Assembly (NCBI GenBank): GCA_016788585.1 | Contig: JAEURP010000026.1 | Location: 106,002 to 170,001 of the forward strand | Reading direction: 5' to 3' | Length of the DNA: 64,000 bases | Origin: Chthonomonas sp. | Lineage (GTDB): Bacteria; Armatimonadota; Fimbriimonadia; Fimbriimonadales; Fimbriimonadaceae | In this document: in pieces, positions 42,794 through 52,471 of the stretch | Layout of the letters: each line of letters begins with the position of its first letter | Position numbering within the stretch: position 1 is the first letter of the stretch | Position numbers and translations under genes: made by a program | Notes under the pieces: generated by a model | Databases searched by the model: none | What the model was told of the DNA's origin: nothing | The model's input: the letters and a program-made list of their open reading frames with translations, nothing else

Positions 42794-44154
42794 TAGAGGG
42801 GACCAACCACTCGAACAGCATCGGCCATGATGACTCCGGTAGCCGTACTCAAGGCCTTCACCCGAACAAAGCCTGCCCCCTCGCTGAAGCTTTGCCGACC
42901 GATGAGATTCCATTGACCGCCACCACTTTGCTGATTTCGGGTCGTCGTGTAAGTATCCCGACGACCTATGAGCTCATATCGAACCTGTGAAGACCGATTC
43001 GTTCCTTGAGGCCACCAAGCATACACTTCGTATTGCCCGCTGACTGGTGCGTCGACAAACCACTCGGCCCAACCTGGCGTTTTGATTGCCGAATTCAAGA
43101 ACCTGTAGTCAGCACCATACTTGTCCGCAGCCGAGGTGCCGGTCGACCAAGTCCCTTTAACCGAGAAATCAGCATCGACATTATCGATGACCTTGTCGAT
43201 GCTATCTACGCCGATCTGAAAAGTCAGCTCGGGCCCCATAAAGCCTGTCGCTTGGTGAAAGAGCCGTAGAGTCTCCGAGTACATTCCAGGGGTCATGGGA
43301 GCTTTCCATTGGAAGCGAAACTCCCCAAGGGTCTCGGCTGGAACATTTGCTGATGGAGAACAAATAATCGCGCTGCTGATCCAATCCGTAGAAACAAAGA
43401 AAGGACTTGGCCGACCGGACGGACTCGTCCGCAAGGTCACTTGATTACCGCCAGATCCAGTAATCCATTCGAAAGTGCTCGTGTTCGTGAACCGGACAAT
43501 CACCTCGACCTCTTGCCCCGCGTTCATGAATACCGGCACTGTGTCCGAATCGTAGGCGGCTCCCCGATTCACGAGATCCATGTAGAGATCCCAGTCCCAA
43601 TACACGCTCGGGCAGGCTGTACCACCGATTCTCACTTGCTTATGCCCCAATATTCCGGGCGTGATGGTTGACAGGTCTGTCGATGGCACCACATTAGGAT
43701 CGTGGTAGCGAGGTATCCCATAAGTGCTCGTGAGCCAGCGGACGAGATCGGCGCTGGCTCGATACATGGCATCCGTGAACCAAACGGTGGGGTTTCCCGA
43801 GGTGGTGATCGCCTCGTGCTCGATGCCAATGCTGCGATTGTTGACACCGCCGTTGCCCGCATGCCAGGCAATGTCCTTTCCCTGGACCATCTGGGTAATG
43901 AATCCGTCGCTGCTTCGGATTACGTAGTGCGCACTGACATTGCTCGTAGCATTCTGGAACCAATTGATCGCCCCATTGTAGGACCCTTCCGTAACATGGA
44001 TGATCACATATTGAAAAGGAAAAGACGTTGGCCGGTTGCTAACCGTAAAGTTCGTGCTATCCGCCGGATTCCAGGTGGCGCCCGGATAGTCTGCTTGGGC
44101 CTTCACCAAAGCAGCTCCCGACAGGGCTAAGCATGCCAACGCAAAGCGATTCAT
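42793..44154 (-). CDS. N-acetylmuramoyl-L-alanine amidase with Ig-like and golvesin-like domains
   Basis: This 453-residue secreted protein has a signal peptide ([20 protein letters not shown]). The amidase_2 domain (about 25-200) carries the zinc ligands H53 (IIHVTEG), H171 (GHKQ) and C181 (TACPS), plus IGIEHE. An NBR1-like Ig segment (about 205-320, with NTSTFEWI and [13 protein letters not shown]) and a golvesin/xanthan lyase-type C-terminal domain ([22 protein letters not shown]) follow. It should cleave the bond between MurNAc and the peptide stem. It leads a four-gene operon and is divergent from sufC. Confidence 0.88.
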   Translation of the reverse strand: MNRFALACLALSGAALVKAQADYPGATWNPADSTNFTVSNRPTSFPFQYVIIHVTEGSYNGAINWFQNATSNVSAHYVIRSSDGFITQMVQGKDIAWHAGNGGVNNRSIGIEHEAITTSGNPTVWFTDAMYRASADLVRWLTSTYGIPRYHDPNVVPSTDLSTITPGILGHKQVRIGGTACPSVYWDWDLYMDLVNRGAAYDSDTVPVFMNAGQEVEVIVRFTNTSTFEWITGSGGNQVTLRTSPSGRPSPFFVSTDWISSAIICSPSANVPAETLGEFRFQWKAPMTPGMYSETLRLFHQATGFMGPELTFQIGVDSIDKVIDNVDADFSVKGTWSTGTSAADKYGADYRFLNSAIKTPGWAEWFVDAPVSGQYEVYAWWPQGTNRSSQVRYELIGRRDTYTTTRNQQSGGGQWNLIGRQSFSEGAGFVRVKALSTATGVIMADAVRVVGPL

Positions 44155-44291
44155 CCAACTTATTGTATCGCGGAATCAACAGAACTGAACTGGGATTTTT
44201 GCCCAATTCCGAGAACCTTGTTGCTTCAGCAACCTTCGATCGGGTACAAATCTACACATCTTTGGGCAGATTCATTGCCCTAACCCCAACT

Positions 44292-45050
44292 ATGTTTGAG
44301 ATTAAGAATCTGCACGCCCGAGTCGAAGAAAAACCGATCCTAAAGGGCGTAAACCTCACTGTAAAGCCGGGAGAGGTTCACGCGATCATGGGCCCGAACG
44401 GATCGGGCAAATCCACCTTGGCTAATGTCATCGCAGGACGCGATGACTACGAAGTCACCGACGGCCAGATTCTCTTTGAAGGTGAAGACATTCTAGAAAT
44501 GGAGGTTGACGAGCGAGCGACCAAGGGGATTTTTATGGCCTTCCAGTATCCGGTCGAGATTCCTGGCGTGAGCAATGCCTACTTCCTGCGAACTGCCTTG
44601 AACGCAACAAGAAAGGCTCAGGGCCAGGACGAACTCGACGCCCTCAAGTTCATGACGCACGTCAAGGACAAGGCCAAGCAGCTCGGACTGGATAACTCGA
44701 TGCTTCAGCGAAGCGTTAACGAGGGCTTCAGCGGCGGCGAGAAAAAGCGCAATGAGATTTTCCAAATGGCAGTTCTCGAACCTAAGTTGGCTGTTTTGGA
44801 CGAGACCGATAGCGGTCTGGATATCGACGCCTTGAAGGTGGTTGCGGACGGCGTAAATGCGCTGCGCGCCAACGACCGAGGCTTTTTGGTTGTGACTCAC
44901 TACCAGCGACTGCTCGACCACATCGTGCCCGACTTCGTTCACGTGCTCGTAAATGGGCAAATCGTGAAGAGCGGCGGTAAGGAACTGGCGCTTGAACTTG
45001 AAGAACGCGGTTACGGTTGGATCGAGGAGCAATTCGCCGCCAAGGCTTGA
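44292..45050 (+). CDS. sufC: Fe-S cluster assembly ATPase SufC
   Basis: This 252-residue ABC-type ATPase has Walker [10 protein letters not shown], signature [11 protein letters not shown], and Walker [27 protein letters not shown] is the SufC mark. It forms SufBCD with SufD (next gene) and SufB (62051-63604) to assemble Fe-S clusters. The frame is open to 44133, but the ATG at 44292 begins [11 protein letters not shown], the normal start. Confidence 0.96.
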   Translation: MFEIKNLHARVEEKPILKGVNLTVKPGEVHAIMGPNGSGKSTLANVIAGRDDYEVTDGQILFEGEDILEMEVDERATKGIFMAFQYPVEIPGVSNAYFLRTALNATRKAQGQDELDALKFMTHVKDKAKQLGLDNSMLQRSVNEGFSGGEKKRNEIFQMAVLEPKLAVLDETDSGLDIDALKVVADGVNALRANDRGFLVVTHYQRLLDHIVPDFVHVLVNGQIVKSGGKELALELEERGYGWIEEQFAAKA

Positions 45051-45052
45051 TC

Positions 45053-46339
45053 ATGAGCGCGCCCGCTATGGATCGAATGCTGATTTCTGGCTTTGAGCCA
45101 GTCGCTGATGGACTTGTCATTCGCGACAAGGCGGCTGCGTTGCTGGCGGGCGCATCACTGCCCACTTATCGTGACGAAGAATACAAATACACACCGCTGA
45201 CCGCGCTCGCTGAAACAAATTGGGTTTCTGCTCCTAAATCGACCCTCGATGCTACCGGTTGGTTGGACGAGTTTCTGCCATCGGTCGAGCAGCATCGTAT
45301 CGTATTTGTCAATGGTCACTACGACGAAGGACTCTCAAGCCACAGTGGCATCGAATTCCTGCAACTCTGTTCCGATCAGCCCAAAGAACTCGGAAGTTTG
45401 GCCTGCGCCGAGCCTACAGAATTCAGGGTCGCGGCCCATCTTGGGCGTCTTGAGAAGCCGGCCATGCCGCTCACGGCTGCGATCAATACGGTCTCCTTCG
45501 CTGATGGCGCTTGTGTTCGCATCAGTTCAAAGGTAGAAAAGCCAATCCACATCATTTATGCCTCAACAGGAACCAGCGTTGCGGTTGCGCCAAGAACGCT
45601 CATTATTGCGGAGCCGGGGGCAGAGGCCACGATTATCGAGACGTATCTTAGCGACGGAGAGACCTTGGTCTTGCCCGTGACCGAAGTCATCGTCCATTCA
45701 AACGCCAAGCTCGAACATATCCGTCTCTGCAACGAGTCGCTTCAAGCTAGACACCTGAGCCTGACCGAAGTTCGGCAAGAGCGAGACTCGACCTACCAAT
45801 CATACAATGTCGTCTTTGGCGGGGCCTTGGTTCGTAACGACATAAACCTCTTTATTGCGGGAAGCAATGCCCACACTCGCTTCGACGGTGTGGTTGCAAT
45901 TGACGGAGATCAGCATGTCGACAATCACACTCGGCTCGACCATGCGGAGCCTCACTGTGAAAGCTTTGAAATCTACAAGCACCTGCTGGGTGGTAAGTCA
46001 CGAGCTGTCTTCAATGGCAAGATTTTCGTTCACCAAGACGCTCAGAAGACCGACGCCAAGCAGACAAACATGACGCTGCTCCTGTCTCCAACTGCACAGG
46101 TCGACACGAAACCTCAACTCGAGATTTTTGCCGATGACGTGAAGTGTACTCATGGCGCAACGATTGGGCAGCTACGCAAGGACGCCCTTTTCTACTTGCG
46201 CAGCCGAGGCATCGATGAGGCTACGGCACGAGGCCTGCTGGTTTACGCATTTGCCGCGGAAGTGATGGAGCTGATCGAAAATGAGCAACTCTGTAAAGCG
46301 CTTGAAAGCATGCTCCTCGCGAAATTAAGCTCAAAGTAG
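45053..46339 (+). CDS. sufD: Fe-S cluster assembly protein SufD
   Basis: This 428-residue scaffold protein has the beta-helix core of SufB/SufD: PIHIIYAS, NAKLEHIRL, FIAGSNAHTRFDGVV, HVDNHTRLDHAEPHCES, SRAVFNGKIFVHQDAQKTDAKQ, and the C-terminal CTHGATIGQLRKDALFYLRSRGI. The ATG at 45053 lies 2 nt after the sufC stop. sufB, which usually precedes sufC, is 17 kb away on the other strand. Confidence 0.94.
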   Translation: MSAPAMDRMLISGFEPVADGLVIRDKAAALLAGASLPTYRDEEYKYTPLTALAETNWVSAPKSTLDATGWLDEFLPSVEQHRIVFVNGHYDEGLSSHSGIEFLQLCSDQPKELGSLACAEPTEFRVAAHLGRLEKPAMPLTAAINTVSFADGACVRISSKVEKPIHIIYASTGTSVAVAPRTLIIAEPGAEATIIETYLSDGETLVLPVTEVIVHSNAKLEHIRLCNESLQARHLSLTEVRQERDSTYQSYNVVFGGALVRNDINLFIAGSNAHTRFDGVVAIDGDQHVDNHTRLDHAEPHCESFEIYKHLLGGKSRAVFNGKIFVHQDAQKTDAKQTNMTLLLSPTAQVDTKPQLEIFADDVKCTHGATIGQLRKDALFYLRSRGIDEATARGLLVYAFAAEVMELIENEQLCKALESMLLAKLSSK

Positions 46340-46340
46340 C

Positions 46341-46369
46341 TTGTTTCCCAGCTGTAAGTGTCATATAAT
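46341..46369 (+). promoter_or_regulatory. Promoter of the broken propeller/dockerin gene
   Basis: TTGTTT at 46341-46346 and TATAAT at 46364-46369 are 17 nt apart. The predicted leader is about 40 nt to the ATG at 46417. The promoter looks intact although the gene is broken. Confidence 0.6.
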
Positions 46370-46416
46370 TTCAGGGTCACTTGGCGCCGTCGCCTAAGGG
46401 CAAAATTCGACAGACC

Positions 46417-47574
46417 ATGAAAAATGTGATTCTTAGCTTTTCAGCGGTCAGCCTTTGCTTGGCTGGTGCCTAAATTGCTTTGGCAGGCAAGATGTACGCG
46501 ATCGACTCATCTCGTGCATTTTACGAACTCGATATTACCAATGGCTCACGCACGAGCCTCGGAACAGTCTCCGCGAACGCGGGTACGACCGCGGGACTCG
46601 CTTATGATGAAGGCACCGGGACCACGTATTTGACCTCAACGAGTACTGACAGCCTGTACACGCTGAATCTCACCACCTTGGCGGCCACCCTTGTTGGAGC
46701 TTATGGAGATTCAAGTATTGTGATGCACGGGCTAGAAATCGCTAACGGGAATCTCTACGGAGCATCTGGCGGAGGGGGCAACTACAACTTCTATCAGATC
46801 AATAAGAACACCGGTGTGGCCAATCTTATTGGAGGATTGGGGACGACTTCGTTTACCAACCTTGGATTCAACTCTGATACGGGCGTTATGTACGCCACCC
46901 ATTCGGCGGACGACAGCCTTTACACCGTTGATCTAAACACAGGGGCACTCACACTCGTTGGCCCATTACTGGGCCCGACCAATCCCCATGGGCTTGCATA
47001 CAACCGCGACAATCAAACGATGTATGTGATCTGCAGCAACACTGACACGCTCTACACTGTGAATTTGCAAACTGGAGCCGCCACAGTCGTAGGACTACCA
47101 GGTTCCGGCAACTACCTGGGATTGGTCTATGTGCCCGAATCAGGCTACAGAGTTACAGGTAGCATCCATCTAAACGATACTGTCGCCGCGCCGACCTTCT
47201 CGCGGGCCATCGCCGTTAAGCTCACCCAAGGCAGCACTGTCATTAATGGTGTTGCCAACGTCTTCGGGACTGGGAACTACGCACTTACGGTTCCATCTTC
47301 GGTCGTCGGTGCCGCAACCCTTTAGTTTGATGGAAGCTCTTTCCTGAAAAAGAGTTACGACATTAACTTGACCGGAGCTGGATTGGTCCAGAATGCAGTG
47401 CTTACAAATGGCGACGCAGACCAGAGTGGCGAGGTCGATGCCGCAGACATCGACATGGTAATCGCAGACTTTGGTTCAGTTGCTGGAGCCGATACCGATG
47501 CCGATATGAGTGGCGAAGTCGACGCTGCGGACATCGACATCGTGATTGCGAACTTTGGATCGATCGACGGCTGA
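46417..47574 (+). pseudogene. Secreted beta-propeller-like protein with dockerin-like repeats, interrupted by two stop codons
   Basis: A single reading frame of 386 codons runs from ATG 46417 to TGA 47574 with only two in-frame stops: TAA at 46471-46473, at the end of the signal peptide (MKNVILSFSAVSLCLAGA), and TAG at 47323-47325. Between them are repeats such as GLAYDEGTGTTYLTSTSTDSLYTL and SADDSLYTVDLNTGALTLVG, typical of beta-propeller blades. After the second stop come DGSSFLKKS and two dockerin-like units (GDADQSGEVDAADID, DADMSGEVDAADID). Both stops are one C-to-T change from Gln. It is most simply a recent pseudogene; readthrough is less likely. Confidence 0.75.
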
Positions 47575-47596
47575 TTGCCGATCCGATGACAGCTTA

Positions 47597-47620
47597 GGCT
47601 GGCTCAAGGAGCCAGCCTTT
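47597..47620. terminator. Terminator hairpin between convergent genes
   Basis: GGCTGGCTC-AAG-GAGCCAGCC at 47597-47617 is a perfect 9-bp stem followed by TTT. It separates the broken gene from the DUF4349 gene on the other strand and could serve both. Confidence 0.75.
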
Positions 47621-47631
47621 GCAGCCTATGA

Positions 47632-48468
47632 TCACGAGACGGGAGGCGGGCTCGGCTTCTTGTTCCGCCTGACAAGCCACCAGACGAGGATCGCGAAGGG
47701 TAGCCAAATTGGTGCGAAGACGATGAATCCGATCAATTGCGCACCCATTTGCCGAGCAACAGATCCCAAGCTGTTTGTGGCGGCAGTCCAACTCTCCTGG
47801 GCCCATCCTTCGTTCTGATCCTCTGGAACTGGCTTTACATCCGTTCGCAATGTGAGGACTATCGTGGACAAGCTGGCGAGCTCCCTTTGAGACTTGAGCT
47901 GCGCATCGATACTCTCAATTTCCTGACGGAGTTCCATCAATCGGTTTTGGACTTCCAGGGAGTCCTTCAGCGACCGAGACTGCTTCAGCAGATTGAGATA
48001 CACCTCTTCTTGAGCGCGCATCACTCGCAACCGGGCCTCCATATCGACAACCTGACTCGTGATGTCTTCCGAACTTACGCTCCGTGAGAGCGGGGTGCCC
48101 AGTCCACTGAATGTCTCCATCGCCGACTCGAATTTGGCCACTGGAACACGTAAAGTCAAGGCTGTCTCAGAAACCGATAGTGTCAAGTTCGAACTCTGCT
48201 CTGCTTCAACAAAGCCACCCACTTGATTCACATAACGAACCGCTTGCGATTGCGCTTCGCGCAAGTCCTTGACTTTTAGCATCAACTCGCCTCGGCGAAT
48301 GATCTGGCGTTGGGTTACCGTTGTGGAAAGGCTCGCGGCTTTGGCTTCCATCTCGACCGCTGGAGCCTCCGCAGCATAGCCTCCAGACCGATCGACTCTT
48401 GATGGACTACATCCCGCTAATGACAACGCGATTAAGAGCGGCAACAAAGCTAGCTTAGAACTCTTCAT
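47632..48468 (-). CDS. DUF4349 lipoprotein
   Basis: This 278-residue protein has a lipoprotein signal (MKSSKLALLPLLIALSLAGC). RQIIRRGELMLKVKDLREAQ opens the DUF4349 domain; a coiled coil (VVDMEARLRVMRAQEEVYLNLL...ESIDAQLKSQ) and a C-terminal membrane helix (LIGFIVFAPIWLPFAILVWWLV) follow. The family is widespread in envelopes and lacks a defined activity. It is divergent from pyruvate kinase. Confidence 0.85.
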   Translation of the reverse strand: MKSSKLALLPLLIALSLAGCSPSRVDRSGGYAAEAPAVEMEAKAASLSTTVTQRQIIRRGELMLKVKDLREAQSQAVRYVNQVGGFVEAEQSSNLTLSVSETALTLRVPVAKFESAMETFSGLGTPLSRSVSSEDITSQVVDMEARLRVMRAQEEVYLNLLKQSRSLKDSLEVQNRLMELRQEIESIDAQLKSQRELASLSTIVLTLRTDVKPVPEDQNEGWAQESWTAATNSLGSVARQMGAQLIGFIVFAPIWLPFAILVWWLVRRNKKPSPPPVS

Positions 48469-48573
48469 TTGAGCTGACCTCTTAAACGATCATAACTGGT
48501 TTGGCGAATCAAGACGTTCCTGTATGGTTGTTTCAAGTCCAAACGAATCTGCGAGAGCGTCCTATCCGTGGGA

Positions 48574-49971
48574 ATGAAGCGACGGACAAAGATTGTTTGC
48601 ACATTGGGCCCCGCTTGCGGTACCCCGGAGGGCATTCAATCCCTCATTTCGACCGGAATGAACGTGGCCCGGATCAACTGCAGTCACGGTGATTGGGAAA
48701 CCAGGCATGAGTGGATCAAGACCATACGAGGACTAGCCAAGGAAATCGCTCCAGTTGGGATCTTGGTTGACCTCCAGGGCCCGAAGTTTCGAATTGGTGA
48801 GCTTGAGCAACCGCTAACCGTTTCCGCTGGACAAACCCTTACGATCAGCAACGAAGACACAAATGCCACGCTCTTCATTCCTGGCGAAGATATTTGGCAG
48901 GCCATGAAGACTGGCGACCGGCTACTCCTCGGAGATGGCGATGTCGAGTTAAAGCTGGGGCAAAACACTCGCACTGAGTTCACCGCAAAGGTTGTCGCCG
49001 GAGGAATCATCAAGAGTCGACAGGGCGTGACCCTCGTCGGGAAGAGCTTTGAGACGCCCGCGATAACCGAGAAGGACCTGCTCGATGTCATCGAGGCCGC
49101 CGCCGTTAGGGCGGATTTCGTAGCGCTTTCTTACGTCCGGCGCGCAGGAGATTTGCGCGAACTCAGAAGAATTCTGGAGAAGTTTGATTACTATCCACAA
49201 ATCGTTGCCAAGATCGAAACTCACCAAGCGGTTAAGGAAATCGATGAGATTCTGAAGGTCGCCGACGTCATCATGGTCGCTCGCGGTGACCTTGGGCTCC
49301 AAATGGACCTCGAGGCCATTCCGCTCGTGCAAAAAAAGGTCATTCGCAAATGCAACGAGGCCGGAAAGCCGGTCATCACTGCGACTCAGATGCTGGAGAG
49401 CATGATCAATATCGCTCGTCCAACCCGAGCCGAGGCCACCGATGTGGCCAACGCCATCTTGGATGGGACTGATGCCGTCATGCTGAGCGGAGAAACGGCG
49501 ACCGGCAAGTACCCAATCGAGACCCTCAAAGTGATGGGCAAGATTGCCGAGGCCGCCGAGAGTTCCTTCAACCACGACGCCCACTTCGATTCGCTCGAAG
49601 CCATGAAAGATAACACCAGCGCCGTAGCCCAGGCCGCAGTTCAATTATCATCGAGTTTGAAAGTGAAGGCGATTGTCACAACGACCACGAGTGGGCTCAC
49701 TCCCAGGATGGTTAGTAAGTACCGTCCAAGAATGCCCATTCTGTGCGCCTCGTGGACGGCCAAGACTCACCAGCAGATGAGCGTCATTTGGGGCGTTGAG
49801 TCCATTCTGCTCGACAGTCCAGAAACGATGGACGATGTCGTGCAGAAGGCAATTGACGGTTTCTTGCGTGAGCGAATGATCAAGGTCGGCGACACGGTAG
49901 TCATTACGGCAGGTGTGCCGGCGGGCAAGGTGGGCAACACGAACCTCATCATGGTGGAAAACGTCAAGTAA
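48574..49971 (+). CDS. pyk: Pyruvate kinase
   Basis: This 465-residue enzyme converts phosphoenolpyruvate and ADP to pyruvate and ATP. MKRRTKIVCTLGPACG, NVARINCSHG, ILVDLQGPKFRIG, the catalytic region QIVAKIETHQAVKEIDEI, VMVARGDLG, and TATQMLESMI are in order, and the regulatory C-domain (AKTHQQMSVIWGVE) is present. ATG at 48574 is preferred over GTG 48568. The length is normal for bacteria without an extra C-terminal PEP-utilising domain. Confidence 0.95.
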   Translation: MKRRTKIVCTLGPACGTPEGIQSLISTGMNVARINCSHGDWETRHEWIKTIRGLAKEIAPVGILVDLQGPKFRIGELEQPLTVSAGQTLTISNEDTNATLFIPGEDIWQAMKTGDRLLLGDGDVELKLGQNTRTEFTAKVVAGGIIKSRQGVTLVGKSFETPAITEKDLLDVIEAAAVRADFVALSYVRRAGDLRELRRILEKFDYYPQIVAKIETHQAVKEIDEILKVADVIMVARGDLGLQMDLEAIPLVQKKVIRKCNEAGKPVITATQMLESMINIARPTRAEATDVANAILDGTDAVMLSGETATGKYPIETLKVMGKIAEAAESSFNHDAHFDSLEAMKDNTSAVAQAAVQLSSSLKVKAIVTTTTSGLTPRMVSKYRPRMPILCASWTAKTHQQMSVIWGVESILLDSPETMDDVVQKAIDGFLRERMIKVGDTVVITAGVPAGKVGNTNLIMVENVK

Positions 49972-49995
49972 ACTGAAAGGAGTCAGGATGACGCT

Positions 49996-50250
49996 ATGAA
50001 AACATGGACGGCTCTATTAATTCTCTTGGGTGCCTTGCTGGGCTTTGCGCTAAGCATAAAACCTTGGGAGCTTCTTAAAGAGGAGCAAGCACAAGCTCGC
50101 ACTGCCAAACTTGAGATGAAACAAACCGAGAAAGAGCGAGCCGAGTTGCTGCGGCAGCAGAGCAAGCTGGATAGCCCGGTTGGACGCGAAGAACTGGTTC
50201 GCAAGCGCGGTTATAAGCGTCCCGCTGAAACTCCTTGGGAAGCCCCTTGA
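49996..50250 (+). CDS. Small FtsB/DivIC-like membrane protein
   Basis: This 84-residue protein has one membrane helix (ALLILLGALLGFALSI), a coiled coil (EEQAQARTAKLEMKQTEKERAELLRQQ) and a short tail REELVRKRGYKRPAETPW. The layout (helix, coiled coil, then a basic turn with GYKRPxE) resembles FtsB/DivIC septum initiators, although sequence similarity is modest. It follows pyruvate kinase by 24 nt. The TGA overlaps the TTG start of the next gene. Confidence 0.65.
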   Translation: MKTWTALLILLGALLGFALSIKPWELLKEEQAQARTAKLEMKQTEKERAELLRQQSKLDSPVGREELVRKRGYKRPAETPWEAP

Positions 50251-50918
50251 ACATCACAGCCCTACTTCTGGCCCAGGTGGGCCCAACCTACGCATTCCCC
50301 CAAGCCATTTTTGTGAAGGCGAAGCAAAACTTTGCTGGCCAGCAGGTCCGCACTTACACTAGTGAGGCGGACGACTTGGAATTAGTACAGACCGACCGCC
50401 TTTCGGCGACGATCACCTCGACCGAACCTGCCGTGGGAAAGAGCACATGGGCGTGGAAAGTTCAGTCGGTATCGCAGAAGCTCGACGGGCAGCTACTGCA
50501 CTCTGACCCCAAAGACCCTCCCTTCTCCTTTACCGAGGTTCGGTCAAAGATAGGTGCTCAATACAGCTTCGAAACCGGCCTCGATGAAGGCAATGGGCAG
50601 ATGCTGGTTACGAGATTCAACACCATCCCGCTTCCCTCGACGGTACTCGGAATTGGCGACACCTGGGAATTCAGAGACGCCCGATTCATGCCTTATGTCT
50701 TTCGAGGGCGCATTCTGTCGTTTGAGAATGGACTTTACAAAATCCGTGCAAGCTTCCAAGGCCTTGAAAGTCCAAAATTCAACGCTAATGGCACCGCATG
50801 GATTGGGATCGACGGATTGCCCACCAAGATCGAGCTCACCGCAAGCCCAATTGAAATCCCTGGGAGCGAAGGGCAAAAGACGACATTAACCCTCCAATTC
50901 TCGCTGAATCGAAAGTAG
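50247..50918 (+). CDS. Hypothetical exported protein
   Basis: The likely start is TTG 50247 (TTGA overlap with the upstream stop), giving a short hydrophobic leader (LNITALLLAQVGPTYAFPQ) and 223 residues; TTG 50235 is also possible. The mature protein is beta-rich with VLGIGDTWEFRDARF near the middle and TAWIGIDGLPTKIEL near the end, reminiscent of proteins that clip outer-membrane beta structures, but no family is recognised. Its tail overlaps the convergent small gene by 33 nt. Confidence 0.6.
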   Translation: MNITALLLAQVGPTYAFPQAIFVKAKQNFAGQQVRTYTSEADDLELVQTDRLSATITSTEPAVGKSTWAWKVQSVSQKLDGQLLHSDPKDPPFSFTEVRSKIGAQYSFETGLDEGNGQMLVTRFNTIPLPSTVLGIGDTWEFRDARFMPYVFRGRILSFENGLYKIRASFQGLESPKFNANGTAWIGIDGLPTKIELTASPIEIPGSEGQKTTLTLQFSLNRK

Positions 50919-51113
50919 GTCCTCGATCTCACTGAGGAGGGACGGAGTAATCCAGATTCCCCTTCTGTTCGTTCGCACAACTAATGACCAGTTTCTTTCA
51001 TCGAGAGTCAGCTCAACGGTTCCGGAAAGACTGGAGTGACGTAAGTGCCAATGGCGCGCTCCCGGCTTTGACTTTAGCGCATGCTCCGTAAGAATGAGCT
51101 TACGATCCGACAC
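50886..51113 (-). CDS. Small hypothetical protein
   Basis: This 75-residue frame starts at GTG 51113 just after the DUF899 stop and reads VSDRKLILTEHALKSK, then RHSSLSGTVELTLDERNWSLVV and a C-terminal helix (PSLLSEIEDLLSIQREL). The composition looks natural and the frame follows its neighbour closely, but no family is recognised. A longer open frame to 51188 would overlap the DUF899 gene by 67 nt and is less likely. Confidence 0.5.
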   Translation of the reverse strand: MSDRKLILTEHALKSKPGARHWHLRHSSLSGTVELTLDERNWSLVVRTNRRGIWITPSLLSEIEDLLSIQRELEG

Positions 51114-51121
51114 CCAATTCT

Positions 51122-51685
51122 CTAACGCTCTGGCTCCCAATCGTTCACTCCTCTGGGAAGCAGTGCGAACATAGGCCAAACCGCGCAATAGGAATCCCCC
51201 GGCCCAAAGAAGCTCATTGAGAATCGGTCGATCGTGCCATCCGCGTTCTTTTGAAACGTCGAAAACCCGGGGTAGTCCCCCTCTCCGTCCATGAAGAAAC
51301 CCATGTCCTTGTTAAACTCCGTCCCTTGGACGGAAGCAAGCGGGAACCGCCAGCCCCGCGAATTCGCGTAGGCTTGCATTTCGGCAGGCTCATCCGGGGA
51401 CCCAAGCACGAGAGCGCAACGTCGCTGAATGTGGTCTACAAAGCCATTCAGGCCATCCGCCCAGAGCATGCAGTAATTGCAACGCTGCCCCATATTGTGA
51501 ATCCAAATCAACTCATCCTTGTCGCCAAACAACTCGCTTAGTTGCACCGGTGTGCCATCACCGCGCTTAAACTCATAGTCAGGCACTCGTGTCGCGCCCA
51601 TGTTGCGCAGAGCAGCCGTCAACTCCTCTTGCTTGGCAGTCACTTCTTTGAAAAGGACAGCAAGCCTCTGTTGAAAGTCGGTCAT
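51122..51685 (-). CDS. DUF899-type thioredoxin-like protein
   Basis: This 187-residue protein has the thioredoxin-like DUF899 core: VQLSELFGDKDELIWIHNMG, CNYCMLWADGLNG (a C-x2-C pair), LGSPDEPAEMQAYANSRGW and FMDGEGDYPGFSTFQKN. Activity is not known for most members; a redox or thiol role is plausible from the C-x2-C. It reads towards the small gene at 50886 and is on the same strand as the 248-codon frame upstream. Confidence 0.82.
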   Translation of the reverse strand: MTDFQQRLAVLFKEVTAKQEELTAALRNMGATRVPDYEFKRGDGTPVQLSELFGDKDELIWIHNMGQRCNYCMLWADGLNGFVDHIQRRCALVLGSPDEPAEMQAYANSRGWRFPLASVQGTEFNKDMGFFMDGEGDYPGFSTFQKNADGTIDRFSMSFFGPGDSYCAVWPMFALLPRGVNDWEPER

Positions 51686-51701
51686 CGAGTGACTTTACCG
51701 T

Positions 51702-52403
51702 TTAGTCGGGCGTTCGGACACTCGCCGGCGCGCTGACGGGCTTCGCTCCAGAAGGCACCGTAAAGGCAAATTGCAAATTTGACGGTAGCGATGGGGTGAT
51801 AGACATTGCCCAGCTCGTGGTCAGAGTCCCCCTGGTCTCGTTACCCCTCATTTCGATCAGCCGTGGCGAATCCGGAACGAACGGATCAGCAAAGACAAGC
51901 GACAGAAGATCATTCTCATTCTCGTAGCGCAGCTGAAGGGGCGTCGAGGTGTCAAGATCGGCTCGGCGTATCCATTGGCGCCAAGGCTCACTAGCGAGAA
52001 TATCGAGCCAAAGTTGGACAGGTCGCGCCATGTTGCCTCTAGCCATGGCTTGGATCATTGGCTTTAACGACGACAAATCTCGGTAGCTTGAAATTGAGTA
52101 CTGCTTCATCACAGGGTCGTATCGGTAAAGGTCTGCCCCATCTGCGACCAGTTGACGGTCGAGCACACCATCTCGGTAACTCCAGATCGCTGCCTTTGGG
52201 CCTTGTGAAGTCCTTGCTGGCTCGTAATAGAAATTCACCCTGAAGGCCTGGTCGCAATTAGGTAGTTGGTCTGATCCTCGCAAGACCAGTGTTAAGCCTG
52301 GTACCCCTCGCAACACTCCGAGCGCGAGGTCCATGTGCTCCGGACCAACGATTTGAGCCGAAGCGAAGACGGGAGCCAGGGTCAAAAGGAGCAGTGCGCG
52401 CAC
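51702..52403 (-). CDS. Exported protein, LolA/DUF2092-like
   Basis: GTG 52403 starts a clear signal peptide (VRALLLLTLAPVFASAQ); the open frame to 52448 has no leader. The 233-residue protein has VLRGVPGLTLVLRG, then AAIWSYRDGVLDRQLVADGADLYRYDP, a pattern like LolA/DUF2092 proteins that bind lipoproteins or lipids in the periplasm. The match is weak. It is divergent from thrS. Confidence 0.6.
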   Translation of the reverse strand: MRALLLLTLAPVFASAQIVGPEHMDLALGVLRGVPGLTLVLRGSDQLPNCDQAFRVNFYYEPARTSQGPKAAIWSYRDGVLDRQLVADGADLYRYDPVMKQYSISSYRDLSSLKPMIQAMARGNMARPVQLWLDILASEPWRQWIRRADLDTSTPLQLRYENENDLLSLVFADPFVPDSPRLIEMRGNETRGTLTTSWAMSITPSLPSNLQFAFTVPSGAKPVSAPASVRTPD

Positions 52404-52471
52404 GGTGATTAGACTCCACCCGCCATAATAGAGTTCTAAACAATCCAATCCCCTGGTCTGGGAGGCACAAA

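Noticed and set aside
52404..52471. T-box leader for thrS
   Set aside because: The gap is only 68 nt and lacks the T-box core and terminator.
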